From NCBI RefSeq assembly GCF_007671655.1, contig NZ_VCGX01000003.1, forward strand, positions 434,001 through 498,000: a stretch of DNA of 64,000 nucleotides, read 5' to 3'. Below the pieces are notes generated by a model, which saw nothing but the letters and a program-made list of their open reading frames with translations, had not been told where the DNA came from and did not search any database. Both the position numbers and the translations under genes were made by a program. Shown here in pieces: positions 9,471 to 18,947 of the stretch (position 1 is the first letter of the stretch; every line of letters starts with the position of its first letter). The DNA is from Marinobacter piscis. Lineage in GTDB: Bacteria; Pseudomonadota; Gammaproteobacteria; Pseudomonadales; Oleiphilaceae.

Positions 9471-10714
9471 TGGCCCGCGCTCAAGATGCCCAAAGCACAC
9501 TCCGGGCCCTGGCCAAATATGGCGAGGCCATTCTCGAGGCGCACCTGCGCAACGGCAACCGCATTCCGGATTCAGACGAGAACCTGGGCCTGATTGAAAC
9601 CCTCGAACACCATCGCCTGGTATGGCGCATTGGTGAATCCGAGGATCTTCAGCTGAAAAAGGTGCTGGTTCAGTTTCTTGACCACATCACCGAATCGGAA
9701 CGGCGCCGTTACGCCAGCGCCCAGGTCCATATTCTGTGGCAGCAGCTGAGTGAGCTGTTCGAAGAATACAAAGAGGCCAAGAAACGATCCGCCCTGAGTG
9801 ACATTGACCGGCTGGAAGGGGAAATCAAGGAGTGCCTGGCGGATGTTATCGAGGATATCCGCAACGCGACGGAAGCTTTTGCTACCTACATCAACACAGG
9901 GTTTGCGTACATCACCGATCTGAACCTGCGCATTCGCGAAAATGAAAAAGTGATTGAACGGGCAGGGCGGCTGATCACCCTGTTTGAGAGCTTCCGCATT
10001 CGGGAGCTGGCAGAGCAGGCCGGTTCTGACGCATTTCTGAAGCGTCTGTTGCTGCGACATTTGCCGGCAACCCTGGAATCGTCGCAGAAAAACCTGTCCT
10101 ACGCCCTGAACCAGCTGCGCAAGATGCTGGTTCGTATGCGGGAGGATCAGCGTTTGAGCCGCATGGTGGGTGCCTTTGAAGCCCACTTTGTTAACCACCC
10201 GGGGTTTGAGCCCTCCATTGATCATCTGGATCTGCGACAGGTGCCGGAATTTCTCAACACGGTTGCGCCTTTCCGGATTCGCGGCTTCGGCGATATTTAT
10301 GATTCTGCGGACGATCTTGAACTGATAGAACTGGCAGCCAAAGCACGCACAGTACCTCTGACAGCTGAAGATCTGCAGGTTCCGGACGATGTGGCCAGCG
10401 TGAATTTCGACATTGCCGGTGAAACAGAGCCCGAAGAAGACGACCCTGTAGAGGAAGCTATTGAAGGGCTGATTCAGATGCTGGTAGACGGCCATCTGGG
10501 AGAGCGCACCATACTGGCCTCCGAAGCCTTGGCCAGCACCGGCCTGGAGATCGATAAGGCCGATTGGCTACAGGCCATTGTGTCTGAAATCGAATCCCTG
10601 CCAGATGGCGATCAACAGCACATTGAAGTGCTTTATCACCAGAGCCACCACGGAGTTTATCCGGATAACGTGCTGGTGTCCGATCTGACCCTGAAGCATC
10701 ACCATGCCGGCTGA
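9470..10714 (+). CDS. jetA: Wadjet kleisin JetA (MksF/MukF-like)
   Basis: A 414-residue protein matching JetA/MksF, the kleisin that links the two SMC heads. The N-terminal part reads as a winged-helix region (about residues 1-80), followed by a long helical region with heptad-like patterns (about 80-240). An acidic linker with EPEEDDPVEEAIE lies near residues 318-330, and a small C-terminal domain ends at the stop. It overlaps jetB by 1 base and jetD by 11 bases, so it belongs to the same tightly packed operon. MukF-like kleisins diverge strongly, so identity is from context, size and architecture. Confidence 0.78.
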   Translation: MARAQDAQSTLRALAKYGEAILEAHLRNGNRIPDSDENLGLIETLEHHRLVWRIGESEDLQLKKVLVQFLDHITESERRRYASAQVHILWQQLSELFEEYKEAKKRSALSDIDRLEGEIKECLADVIEDIRNATEAFATYINTGFAYITDLNLRIRENEKVIERAGRLITLFESFRIRELAEQAGSDAFLKRLLLRHLPATLESSQKNLSYALNQLRKMLVRMREDQRLSRMVGAFEAHFVNHPGFEPSIDHLDLRQVPEFLNTVAPFRIRGFGDIYDSADDLELIELAAKARTVPLTAEDLQVPDDVASVNFDIAGETEPEEDDPVEEAIEGLIQMLVDGHLGERTILASEALASTGLEIDKADWLQAIVSEIESLPDGDQQHIEVLYHQSHHGVYPDNVLVSDLTLKHHHAG

Positions 10715-11549
10715 AATCACTGCAATAGAACGCCTGCTGAAAGGCGGCAAGCTCAAGGTCCGGCGCAGCCCGCTTTGGGAGCGGATCTGTGATGAAAATG
10801 GGGTAGGGCAGGTCATCGGCCGGGAAATTCACTTTACCCCCGAAGACAGGCAACGCCTGCGGGACTATGTGAAAGCAGAACATAACCTGGATCCGCAATA
10901 CGACTCCCGCACCGGCGGCCGCATGGTCATGGCCCGCAAGGATGCCAGTGAAAAACTGAGTCGAGACTCAGTGTTCGGACACTTGCTTGTGATGGCCACT
11001 GCCGGCCGCACAACCATAAGATCCAGTGGTGAGGAGGTTACCACGCCCCCGGGCAGCGTATTGAGCGTGTTGCCGGAACATCTGGACATCGCGCACCTCC
11101 AGTCGCGAAAGCTGGTGATTATCGAGAACGGCGCCTTAATGCCTTTCTGGGCAGACCTCCAACTGACCGGTTCATGGCAAGATGCAATCATCCTGTACCG
11201 TGGCCATCGCGAAAATATGCGCTTCGTTGCAGACATTGCACGTGAGCAGCCAGCGCAAAACCTGGCGTGGTTTTTCGATTTTGACCCTGCCGGGCAGGCG
11301 ATGGCGCTGGATCAGGGTAGAGGCAGCACGCTGGTGCCTGAAGCATGGAGCACGTTTGACAAGGGAACTGCCTACAACCAACCCGGAACCTACCGCAACC
11401 AGACAGCGGCACTGAAAAGGCTCAAAGCCCGGGCGTCGGGTGAGTTGTTAAAGGTAGCTGAACACCTGGGAACAGAAGAGCTGGCGCTGATGCAGGAGCA
11501 TCTGGTGTTACGACAAGTGCGCCTTAAAGCGCTTCCTGTTATTTTATAA
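10704..11549 (+). CDS. jetD: Wadjet TOPRIM nuclease JetD (MksG-like)
   Basis: A 281-residue protein matching JetD/MksG, the topoisomerase VI-like subunit that cleaves plasmid DNA in Wadjet systems. The C-terminal half holds the TOPRIM signature: Glu141 in LVIIENGALMPFW and the acidic pair Asp192/Asp194 in WFFDFDPAGQAMA. These are the metal-binding positions of TOPRIM nucleases, so catalytic competence is expected. The N-terminal part (about 1-115) should be the DNA-binding arm. It starts 11 bases before the jetA stop and ends 20 bp before the convergent kinase gene. It is somewhat shorter than many JetD proteins. Confidence 0.86.
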   Translation: MPAEITAIERLLKGGKLKVRRSPLWERICDENGVGQVIGREIHFTPEDRQRLRDYVKAEHNLDPQYDSRTGGRMVMARKDASEKLSRDSVFGHLLVMATAGRTTIRSSGEEVTTPPGSVLSVLPEHLDIAHLQSRKLVIIENGALMPFWADLQLTGSWQDAIILYRGHRENMRFVADIAREQPAQNLAWFFDFDPAGQAMALDQGRGSTLVPEAWSTFDKGTAYNQPGTYRNQTAALKRLKARASGELLKVAEHLGTEELALMQEHLVLRQVRLKALPVIL

Positions 11550-11569
11550 ACATTAAACTCAGGCCCTGT

Positions 11570-14137
11570 TCAACCAATGGGGTCCGTAATGGGTAACTTG
11601 AGAGTGAAGCAGGAGCCCTCCCCCGGGCGAGAGGTTACGTAAATCTCACCCTGGTGCTTTTCAACGACTGTCTTAACAAACGATAGCCCCAGACCGGCCC
11701 CACGTGCACCGGCAAGCTCGCTGTTTCTTTGGCGACGATAACGGTCAAACAGGTGAGGCAACTCACCCGGTTCTATGCCCATGCCTTCGTCGGTCACTGT
11801 TAGGCATGCCTGGTGCCCCGCACGAAATACCTGCAGGTTTACCGGCGTATATTCCGGGCTGTACTGCACGGCGTTAGTCAGCAGGTTGATCACTGCCCGC
11901 TCAAGCAATTCTGCGTTGCCTTTCAGCCAAAGGTCTTCTGTGCCCTGCAAGTGTAAGGAGATGTGCTTCTCCAGCGCCTGCTCGCTAACGCTGTCGCGGG
12001 CGTTTTCCACAACTGCCAGAAACTCACACTCATAAAAACGTGTTTTGGTGAGCTGTTCGGCCCGGGCCAGTTGCACAAATTCCTCTGCCAGGTGGTAGCT
12101 TCGTTTTGCCAGCCGGCCAAGCTGTTCCAGATGGCTCTGTTCAATATGGCTGGGGTCGCGCTTCAGTTGTTCGATCAGTGCAAGCTGGGAAACAAGCGGC
12201 GATCGCACATCGTGGGAAATAAAATCAATCGCCTCTCTGTGCTGACGCTGTTGCTCCCGTAATTCCGATATATCAGAAATATTGGCAACAATGCCGTATT
12301 GCGCACTGTCCGGCAGAGCAAAGGGAGCAAAGTGGATAAGAAAGTCTTTGTGATGGATTCTCAGGTCGACCGTCCGGCTTTGCAGCAGTGTAAGGGTCTC
12401 GGAGACGGTTTCATGCCAGGGAGGCGTTTCCCGGGGATCGTGGCCTTCCAGAAGCCGGGTCAGGGGCAGGCCAGCCACGCTGGGCATAGGTTCGCCAAAC
12501 CAGTTTTCAATATGGCCGTTGGCAAAGCGGATAATGCCCAGCTCATCCGTCACAATGATGCCATCCGGCATACGCTCGAAGCTCCGGCGAATGAACTCCT
12601 GCATATGGTTCAGCCGCTCTGTCGCCGTTTTTACACGCTCAATACGGGCTGAAATGTTTTCACCGCCTACGGACTTTTTCTTTGCGGTTACCGCGCCGGA
12701 AAAGTTCAGGTTTTGCAGGTAACGTTGTATAGCCTCACGGCTGAGGTCGTTTGGCAAAATGAGGCCAAGGGTATAACGACAATCTCCCCGCTTTAGTTGA
12801 ATCCAGCTGTGGTTGTCTGCATGTTGCCATACGCCATTTTTTTGCATATCCGGAATATCGGTGGGCTTCAGAGTTCGACTGGACAGAATCCGGCCATCCT
12901 CTTGAAGCAACCAGCCCCGAGGTTGAAATAACGCCTGAAAATGCTCAAGAAGCTGAGTGGGTGAGCGCATAGACAGCTCAGGGAGGGTTATCCCCGGTGT
13001 ACGCGCAAGTTCATCCAGCTGTCGGCTCAGGAACCGGTTGGCCACTGTCAGGCGCAGACCATTGGCTGTGGGGAAGGCAAAGAGAGGAATGACCAGTGCG
13101 TGAGCAATTGGAAGCCAGACCCTGAACACACCCAGCATCACCATATAAAGTAACAGTAGGGCAACCCCGACAGACACGCATGTAAAAAATGTATAGGTCA
13201 TGCGCATACGTGGTAACAGACAGGCCAGAAGTGCCAGTGTTATAACGGCGAGGCCAATACCTGACCAGTCGGGCGCCCGGCGAATCTGTAGCTGCTGTTT
13301 GAGTGCAGAATAGGCATTTGCGTGAAACTCCACGCCAGGCATCGGTTGGTTGAGGCCAGAGAAAGGGGTGGGGAGAATATCACCCAACCCGACAGCTGTC
13401 GCTCCGATAAAAACGGTTTTGCCACTGAACCGCCCTGGTGCCGGGGGCGCGTTAAGGACGCTTTCGTAAGAGTAGGCTGGCAGTGTCCCCGTTGTACCAG
13501 CCAGAGGAATGACCCGGTAGCCTTCGCGCGTATTTAAAAAAGCCGGGAGTGACTGAGAGTCTGTTGGTTTTGCGGTGGTGCCGGTGGCTGCAAGTGCCAG
13601 GCTGGGCCACAGCGCATCTCCCATTCCGTTGAAAAGGTATAGGCCTCTGGCCAGGCCATCATGATCGAGCTCTATGTGTGCATGGCCAAGGCCGGATGCA
13701 GCTGAAACCAGATCGCTCGCCGGAAGTTTTTCACTAAGAGGAAAGTAAGTGTCTGTTCGTGACAAGTGTAGCGGTAAAATCACATTCCCATGGGCTTGCA
13801 TCGCTTTCTTCAGAGCTGCATCGTCTGCCGTTGGCTCTGTGAACAAAATGTCGAATACGATGGTTTCAGCGCCAGCCTTGTGCAGTTTGCTGATGATGTC
13901 AGCATGGACCTGCCGTGGCCAGGGCCAGCGCCCTAGTCTGGAAAGGCTTGCGTCATCAATGGCCACAATGACGGTATCTGGTGAAACACTGGCAGGAACA
14001 GCTAACATAGCTGAGTCCAGAAGCCAGTAATCAAGGCGCCGGGGCAGGGCTGTTAGTTCGGCAAGTATGAATAGCAGCAGAAGAGCCAGTCCGAGCGTTT
14101 TTGGAGTCGTCTTTGTTGGTAACCAATCCCAGTTCAT
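11570..14137 (-). CDS. CHASE2-PAS sensor histidine kinase
   Basis: An 855-residue hybrid-free histidine kinase. An N-terminal membrane anchor (about 14-30) is followed by an extracytoplasmic CHASE2 sensor domain (about 40-290), recognisable by DTVIVAIDDASLSRLGRWPWPR and GKTVFIGATAVGLGD. Three membrane segments (about 291-370) and a PAS domain near 515-620 follow. The kinase core has the phospho-acceptor His642 in FISHDVRSPL, the N box around Asn755, DEGMG at 783-787 and GAGLGLS at 813-819. It is the last gene of a minus-strand trio after the response regulator and the FecR protein, 30 bp behind the latter. The signal is unknown; CHASE2 domains are usually found beside FecR-type proteins. Confidence 0.9.
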   Translation of the reverse strand: MNWDWLPTKTTPKTLGLALLLLFILAELTALPRRLDYWLLDSAMLAVPASVSPDTVIVAIDDASLSRLGRWPWPRQVHADIISKLHKAGAETIVFDILFTEPTADDAALKKAMQAHGNVILPLHLSRTDTYFPLSEKLPASDLVSAASGLGHAHIELDHDGLARGLYLFNGMGDALWPSLALAATGTTAKPTDSQSLPAFLNTREGYRVIPLAGTTGTLPAYSYESVLNAPPAPGRFSGKTVFIGATAVGLGDILPTPFSGLNQPMPGVEFHANAYSALKQQLQIRRAPDWSGIGLAVITLALLACLLPRMRMTYTFFTCVSVGVALLLLYMVMLGVFRVWLPIAHALVIPLFAFPTANGLRLTVANRFLSRQLDELARTPGITLPELSMRSPTQLLEHFQALFQPRGWLLQEDGRILSSRTLKPTDIPDMQKNGVWQHADNHSWIQLKRGDCRYTLGLILPNDLSREAIQRYLQNLNFSGAVTAKKKSVGGENISARIERVKTATERLNHMQEFIRRSFERMPDGIIVTDELGIIRFANGHIENWFGEPMPSVAGLPLTRLLEGHDPRETPPWHETVSETLTLLQSRTVDLRIHHKDFLIHFAPFALPDSAQYGIVANISDISELREQQRQHREAIDFISHDVRSPLVSQLALIEQLKRDPSHIEQSHLEQLGRLAKRSYHLAEEFVQLARAEQLTKTRFYECEFLAVVENARDSVSEQALEKHISLHLQGTEDLWLKGNAELLERAVINLLTNAVQYSPEYTPVNLQVFRAGHQACLTVTDEGMGIEPGELPHLFDRYRRQRNSELAGARGAGLGLSFVKTVVEKHQGEIYVTSRPGEGSCFTLKLPITDPIG

Positions 14138-14167
14138 GAGCCCCGCTATACGTCTCGGTTATCAATA

Positions 14168-15796
14168 TCATTCCAGGTAGAGTTCCCTCCCGGGGCCCCA
14201 TTGGCTTTGCAACGGTCCGTCAGTAAGAGCTTTGAGGCGGATAAAATACCGCCTACCGGGAACAAGACGCAAGGCCGCTGTGGTTTCTTTCAGGGTTGCC
14301 TCTTTAATAATACTGTTGAAGTCGGCAGAGTCTGACAGCTGCACACGGTATTTTGAAGCCTCGGCCAGGCTTTCCCAGAATACGCGCACCTGGCTGTCTA
14401 TATAGTTCACACTGATGATGCGCACCGGCGGGAGTGTTCCGTTTACCGTCAGCTTTCGTGAGGGTGATGCTGCAACAGAGTTACCGCCAGCTTCTGTAAC
14501 GACACGCCAGTAATATTCTCCCGCCTTCAGTGGGCGAGAGGGCAGGGCTGCTGTTTCTGGTGCCCATTCGCTGGTTGCAACCAGATTATTGAAAGCTTTG
14601 TCTTCGGCAATTTCAATTCGGGCAAGCTCATTTGAACCATTGAGGCTCCAGCGGAATTCAGGCATGTCGTCGTTTGTGCTGTCTCCCTCACCTGGAGAGA
14701 GAAGGTTGGCCGCGTAGGCCTGCAGGTCGACCTCAAAAAGGCGAACAGCGGGCATCCCTGCAGCTCCTTGCGGGTCAAGTGCGGCGAGCTGCATTTCGTA
14801 GCGTCCGTTATCCAGGCGGCTGACATTAAAATGGTTGCCCACTACTTTTCTGTTTTCAACCCAACGTCCGCTTTCCGCTTCGAAGATATCAAGGCGGTAA
14901 TGTGTGGGCGGCCCTGCCTCCCAGGTCACCTCAGCAGGGAGTTGTGTGAGTGGTGTCGGCAGCTGGGTGATCACAGGGGCTGCCGGCATTCGTCGGATGT
15001 TCGGTTTGTTGCCGGAAATGCTTGCGCTGTAACCGGCAGGCACTCTGTGCAACTTGCCGGGAATTCCAAACTCCACAGTCCCTTCGGTTACCTGCAAATG
15101 AGTAGCCGCGCCCCCGGTTTGTAAAGAAAATGCTGTGCCACGCACTGCAGCAACCGCTGAAGGTGTTTCTATTTCAAAGCGGGTGCCCCCGTCAATCACA
15201 GGCTTTACCCGGGTTCGCACGCCCCCTCGGTTCAGTCTTAACCTCGTATCCGCCATACCGGTCTTTCCGAACTGGGACAGGCGGTTGAATATAAGTCGGG
15301 AATTGGGGGAAAGCCTGACTTCCGAGCCATCAGCCAAAGTGATAAGTGCAGCTCCGGCCGCTGAAATCACTTCATCACCTACGCGTATCACGGCGTTATT
15401 TTTCAGTGGCCTTTTCCGGCGACCATTACTGGAGATTAACTGAACATTGCCTGAAACTGAGGTCGCCCGGGCAGGGCCTGGCTCTTGTTTAAGCCAGGCC
15501 AGAGGAATACGGATGCGATCGCCTTCTGTCAGTGCCTGTCCTCGGTCTATGGCATTGTATCGTAAGAGTTGTTTCGGGCTGTAGCGTTTGTTCAGGAGCT
15601 TATTTGCAGCTTTTACAAAACTTTCGCCAGGTCTCAGTGTGTATAACCACTCTGGCTCCGATTCGATTGTGGAAGCACCTTTATCAGTTGCAGAGCCACG
15701 GGTGACAGGAAGCTCCGCATGCGCAGGCAATGTCAGCACTGACAATGTCAGTATAAACAAAGTCTTTAGAATAGAGGATACTGCGCGATCAGACAT
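14168..15796 (-). CDS. Exported LysM-like/FecR-domain protein
   Basis: A 542-residue exported protein. From the Met at 15796 it begins with a clean signal peptide ending in LPAHA. A LysM-like segment (about 45-95, with YTLRPGESF) suggests contact with peptidoglycan. A FecR domain follows (about 112-260), with GDEVISAAGAALITLADGSEV and a TPSAVAAVRGTAFS segment. The C-terminal half looks like two or three fibronectin-III-like beta domains, with repeated EYYWRVVTEAGG-type strands. A Met 8 codons earlier (15820) is possible but would overlap the regulator and spoil the signal peptide. The start lies 1 base after the regulator stop. It probably works with the CHASE2 kinase as the periplasmic sensing partner; that is inference. 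Confidence 0.82.
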   Translation of the reverse strand: MSDRAVSSILKTLFILTLSVLTLPAHAELPVTRGSATDKGASTIESEPEWLYTLRPGESFVKAANKLLNKRYSPKQLLRYNAIDRGQALTEGDRIRIPLAWLKQEPGPARATSVSGNVQLISSNGRRKRPLKNNAVIRVGDEVISAAGAALITLADGSEVRLSPNSRLIFNRLSQFGKTGMADTRLRLNRGGVRTRVKPVIDGGTRFEIETPSAVAAVRGTAFSLQTGGAATHLQVTEGTVEFGIPGKLHRVPAGYSASISGNKPNIRRMPAAPVITQLPTPLTQLPAEVTWEAGPPTHYRLDIFEAESGRWVENRKVVGNHFNVSRLDNGRYEMQLAALDPQGAAGMPAVRLFEVDLQAYAANLLSPGEGDSTNDDMPEFRWSLNGSNELARIEIAEDKAFNNLVATSEWAPETAALPSRPLKAGEYYWRVVTEAGGNSVAASPSRKLTVNGTLPPVRIISVNYIDSQVRVFWESLAEASKYRVQLSDSADFNSIIKEATLKETTAALRLVPGRRYFIRLKALTDGPLQSQWGPGRELYLE

Positions 15797-15797
15797 T

Positions 15798-16538
15798 TTA
15801 GGTGTGCACTTCTCCGGCATTAGCCTGGCTTTTGACTGAGGTGTCAGTTGGTTCAGTTTTCATTGCTTCCAAACGGTAGCCTCTCTGATAAATCGTCTTG
15901 ATACGAAAGCCGTTCTCAGGATTCAGGCCCAGCCGGCGCCGCAGGCGGCTGATGTGAGTATCCACCGTTCGCGTGTTAACGTCTTTGATCAGCCCCCAAA
16001 CCCGCTCCAGAAGCACTTCCCGGGTAAGCAGGCGCCCCTGGTTCTGAAACAGAAACAGGGTGAGATCGAAGTCTTTATCCGTTAATGTCAGCATTTCACC
16101 GTGAAGGCAAACGGTTCGCTGCTGGGTATTAATTTTAAACGGGCCATACTCAAGGGTTGTTTTCTCGCTGTCCGGGTTAGCGCGCCGTGCCAGAGCGTTA
16201 ATACGAGCGGTCAGCTCTGCAGCCCGGGCAGGTTTTGCGAGAAAGTCGTCTGCTCCAGCATCAAGGGCCTGAACAATATCGGCTTCACTGTCGCGCTGGG
16301 TCAGGAACACAACGGGGATCGGCCAGTTTATATGAGTTCTGACACTTTTCAGCACTTCAATCCCGGTCATATCAGGAATTTGCCAGTCCAGAATCATCAG
16401 GTCATAGCTTTCGTGTAAGGCAGCACTGAGAAAACTCTGGCCCGTAGGAAAACTATCACACTGGTATCCGCGTTCAGAGAGAATGGCCTGAATGAGTTGC
16501 GCCTGTTCCAGTTCATCTTCTAGCAGAGCAATGCGCAT
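15798..16538 (-). CDS. OmpR-family response regulator
   Basis: A 246-residue two-component response regulator. The receiver domain shows the acidic pocket Asp8/Glu9, the phospho-acceptor Asp51 in LMILDWQIPDM and the conserved Lys in FLAKPARAAEL. The C-terminal winged helix (about 135-235) contains the DVNTRTVDTHISRLRRRL recognition region of OmpR/PhoB proteins. The Met at 16538 is chosen because GGGAGG lies 6 bases upstream; the frame is open further but begins with non-homologous sequence. It is the first gene of the trio with the FecR protein and the CHASE2 kinase, its obvious cognate kinase. Confidence 0.92.
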   Translation of the reverse strand: MRIALLEDELEQAQLIQAILSERGYQCDSFPTGQSFLSAALHESYDLMILDWQIPDMTGIEVLKSVRTHINWPIPVVFLTQRDSEADIVQALDAGADDFLAKPARAAELTARINALARRANPDSEKTTLEYGPFKINTQQRTVCLHGEMLTLTDKDFDLTLFLFQNQGRLLTREVLLERVWGLIKDVNTRTVDTHISRLRRRLGLNPENGFRIKTIYQRGYRLEAMKTEPTDTSVKSQANAGEVHT

Positions 16539-16656
16539 TGTATCCCTCCCTGAGTCAGTTATGTTTCTCGAAAGCGCGTCTTTATGGCTAAGCCGGTCGG
16601 GACTTTTAGGCCGCCTCACCCCATTATCACAAATTTCAGCGAGGTATTCCGTTTCG

Positions 16657-18819
16657 TTATGTAGCCTTCGGTGAGATCGTGGCCGGCTTTCCGTTATCGT
16701 CGTTCAGTGTTTGTCGGCAGGCAGGGAAATTACTGCAGCCCCAGAACCAGCCTTTTTTTCCTTTTCTTCGAACCAGGGGGGAAAAACAGTGGGGGCAGGG
16801 AACCGGTTTCTGCCCGGTGCCATCCTGCGGATCAGAGTCTTCAAGGGGGCGGGTGCCGCGACAGTTCGGATAACGGGTGCACGCAAAGAAGCGGCCATAT
16901 TTACCGTCTCTTTCGGTCATAGGAGCGCGGCATTTCGGGCAGTTTGGAGCTGCAGTATCAGGCTTTGCCTGGACACTGTCCGCAGTTCCGCCGATAAGCT
17001 GTCGGATCTCTGTTTTCAGAGTCTCAAGAAACTCCCTGGGATCTTCCTCGCCGCGGCGAACGGCTTCCAGGGTTGCTTCCCACACAGCGGTTCTGTCGGG
17101 CCGGCTGACAGCCTCCGGAAGTGCATTGATCAGTTCTTTGCCTTTTTCAGTGGCGCGAATATGCCGACTGTCGCGATACAGATAGTCGCGCCGGAACAGT
17201 GTGTCGATGATGCTCGCCCGGGTCGCTTCGGTGCCCAGGCCATCTGTCTCGCGCAGGGTTTTTCGCAACTCCGGGTCAGTGACAAAGCGTGCGATGTTGG
17301 TCATCGCAGACAGCAGGGTTGCGTCGGTGAAATGCTGCGGTGGCTGGGTTTGCCGTTCCCTGACGGAGCTGTCTTCACAGAATACTGGCTCGCCTTTATC
17401 AAGACGTGGCAGAGGAGGCTTTTCTGCTTCTTTACGCGCATCCCTGAGTTTTAGCTCCAGGACTTTCCAGCCGGGTTCCAGTACCGCCGTCTCGGTTGCC
17501 CGGAAACGCTGTTCAGCAATTCTTACAGTGAGGCGGCCTTCGCGGTGAGTAGCATCCGGCAAAAACTGCATCAGATAAAAACGACTAATGAGGTCGTAGA
17601 TTTTATGTTCGGCGTCACTGAGCTTGCCGCCGGGCACAGAGCGGCTTGTGGGAATAATAGCGTGGTGAGCGTCCACCTTTTTATCATTCCATGCAGCTGA
17701 CCGGCGGCTGAAGTCAGCGTTGCTGCATATGCCGGTCAGCGCAGGAGCCATCCGCTCAATTGCAGAGGCAACCTGCCGGGCCTGGTCAAGATGTTCTTCG
17801 GGAAGATAGCGGGAGTCAGAGCGGGGATAAGTGATTAACTGATGACGCTCGTAGAGATTCTGAGCGGTATCCAGCACCTCTTTTGCGCCCATGCGGAACA
17901 GTCGGCCGGCTTCAATTTGCAACGCTGAAAGCGATAAGGGCAAGGGTGGCGCTTCGGGCCGGTCACGAAAACGAGACTCCACGACCGTGCCCGGCCGGTT
18001 GTGTATGCTGGCGGCAATCTGGTCCGCTGTTGCCCGGTCCAATAAGCGGTTTTCCTCATCCAGATGATCCTGGAACTGATCATCCGGCAGCCACCGGGCT
18101 GTGAAAGGCTGCTGGTCAGCCTCTTCTTCCTGAGCATGAACGCGTGCTTCAATCCGGAAAAAGGGCCGGGGCTCAAAGTTTTCAATGGTATTGTCGCGCT
18201 CAGCGACCAGGCCCAGTACCGGCGTCTGAACCCGACCTACAGAGTAAACACCTTTCTGTCCCTGATGTTGGTAATTCAGTGTATAGAAGCGGGTCAGGTT
18301 GATGCCGTAAAGCCAGTCAGCGCGCTGTCGGGCCAGGGCCGAATGGGAAAGCTTGCGGAATTCACGGTTGTCTCTGGGGTGCTGTATGGCCCGGGTTACA
18401 GCAGCCGGATTCAGGTCGTTTATGAGTATTCGCTGAACCTCGGCCCGGGTTCCAACGTATTGTATGACCTCATCCACAAGCAACTGTCCCTCTCTGTCAG
18501 GGTCTCCGGCATGGACGATGGTGCTTGCTTTTCGAATCAGGGGTTCCAGCACCTTGAGTTGCTGGCGCACGCTGCTTTTAGGGGTTACTTGCCACGTGTC
18601 CGGGAACATAGGCAGGTGGTGTAGCCGCCATGTTTTCCAGGCGGGGTTATAACTGGATGGCTCCGCTGGCTCCAGAAGGTGGCCAATACACCAGCTTACC
18701 GTAACGGCTTCACTGCCTTTGCCGCAGCGGATCCAGCCCTGACCTTTTTGGTGGGGCCCCGGGAGAGAGGCTGCAATTGCTCGGCCGAGGCTGGGTTTTT
18801 CAGCGATGTATAAAAGCAT
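16657..18819 (-). CDS. topB: DNA topoisomerase III
   Basis: Type IA topoisomerase of 720 residues that decatenates and unlinks single-stranded DNA. The TOPRIM domain is intact with Glu7 (IAEKPS) and Asp106/Asp108/Glu110 (AGDPDREG). The catalytic tyrosine is Tyr331 in LITYPRSDSRYLP. GVYSVGRVQTP near 190-200 is typical of domain II/IV. The C-terminus carries two zinc-ribbon motifs with CPKC...C and CPHC...C spacings. Length and order fit TopB. It is divergent from bolA across about 200 bp that contain a G10 run and a hairpin. Confidence 0.95.
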   Translation of the reverse strand: MLLYIAEKPSLGRAIAASLPGPHQKGQGWIRCGKGSEAVTVSWCIGHLLEPAEPSSYNPAWKTWRLHHLPMFPDTWQVTPKSSVRQQLKVLEPLIRKASTIVHAGDPDREGQLLVDEVIQYVGTRAEVQRILINDLNPAAVTRAIQHPRDNREFRKLSHSALARQRADWLYGINLTRFYTLNYQHQGQKGVYSVGRVQTPVLGLVAERDNTIENFEPRPFFRIEARVHAQEEEADQQPFTARWLPDDQFQDHLDEENRLLDRATADQIAASIHNRPGTVVESRFRDRPEAPPLPLSLSALQIEAGRLFRMGAKEVLDTAQNLYERHQLITYPRSDSRYLPEEHLDQARQVASAIERMAPALTGICSNADFSRRSAAWNDKKVDAHHAIIPTSRSVPGGKLSDAEHKIYDLISRFYLMQFLPDATHREGRLTVRIAEQRFRATETAVLEPGWKVLELKLRDARKEAEKPPLPRLDKGEPVFCEDSSVRERQTQPPQHFTDATLLSAMTNIARFVTDPELRKTLRETDGLGTEATRASIIDTLFRRDYLYRDSRHIRATEKGKELINALPEAVSRPDRTAVWEATLEAVRRGEEDPREFLETLKTEIRQLIGGTADSVQAKPDTAAPNCPKCRAPMTERDGKYGRFFACTRYPNCRGTRPLEDSDPQDGTGQKPVPCPHCFSPLVRRKGKKGWFWGCSNFPACRQTLNDDNGKPATISPKAT

Positions 18820-18928
18820 GGTATGAGTGACGTGTTATCCGGGTTGGAGCTGGTAGGGGAATGTGGCTTTTTGGCTGTAGGGTGTCAAGGTTCGGAGGAG
18901 GCTTCTTCTGTAGTAGACTGTTTGTTTT

Positions 18929-18938
18929 GGGGGGGGGG
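18929..18938. repeat. Run of ten G in the topB-bolA intergenic region
   Basis: Ten consecutive G residues lie 110 bp upstream of topB and 77 bp upstream of bolA. Long homopolymers of this kind can vary in length by slippage, but this one is outside any coding region. Confidence 0.9.
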
Positions 18939-18947
18939 ACAACCGTG

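Noticed and set aside
9572..10495. 307-residue minus-strand frame inside jetA
   Set aside because: Fully antisense to the coupled kleisin gene, with no recognisable motif.
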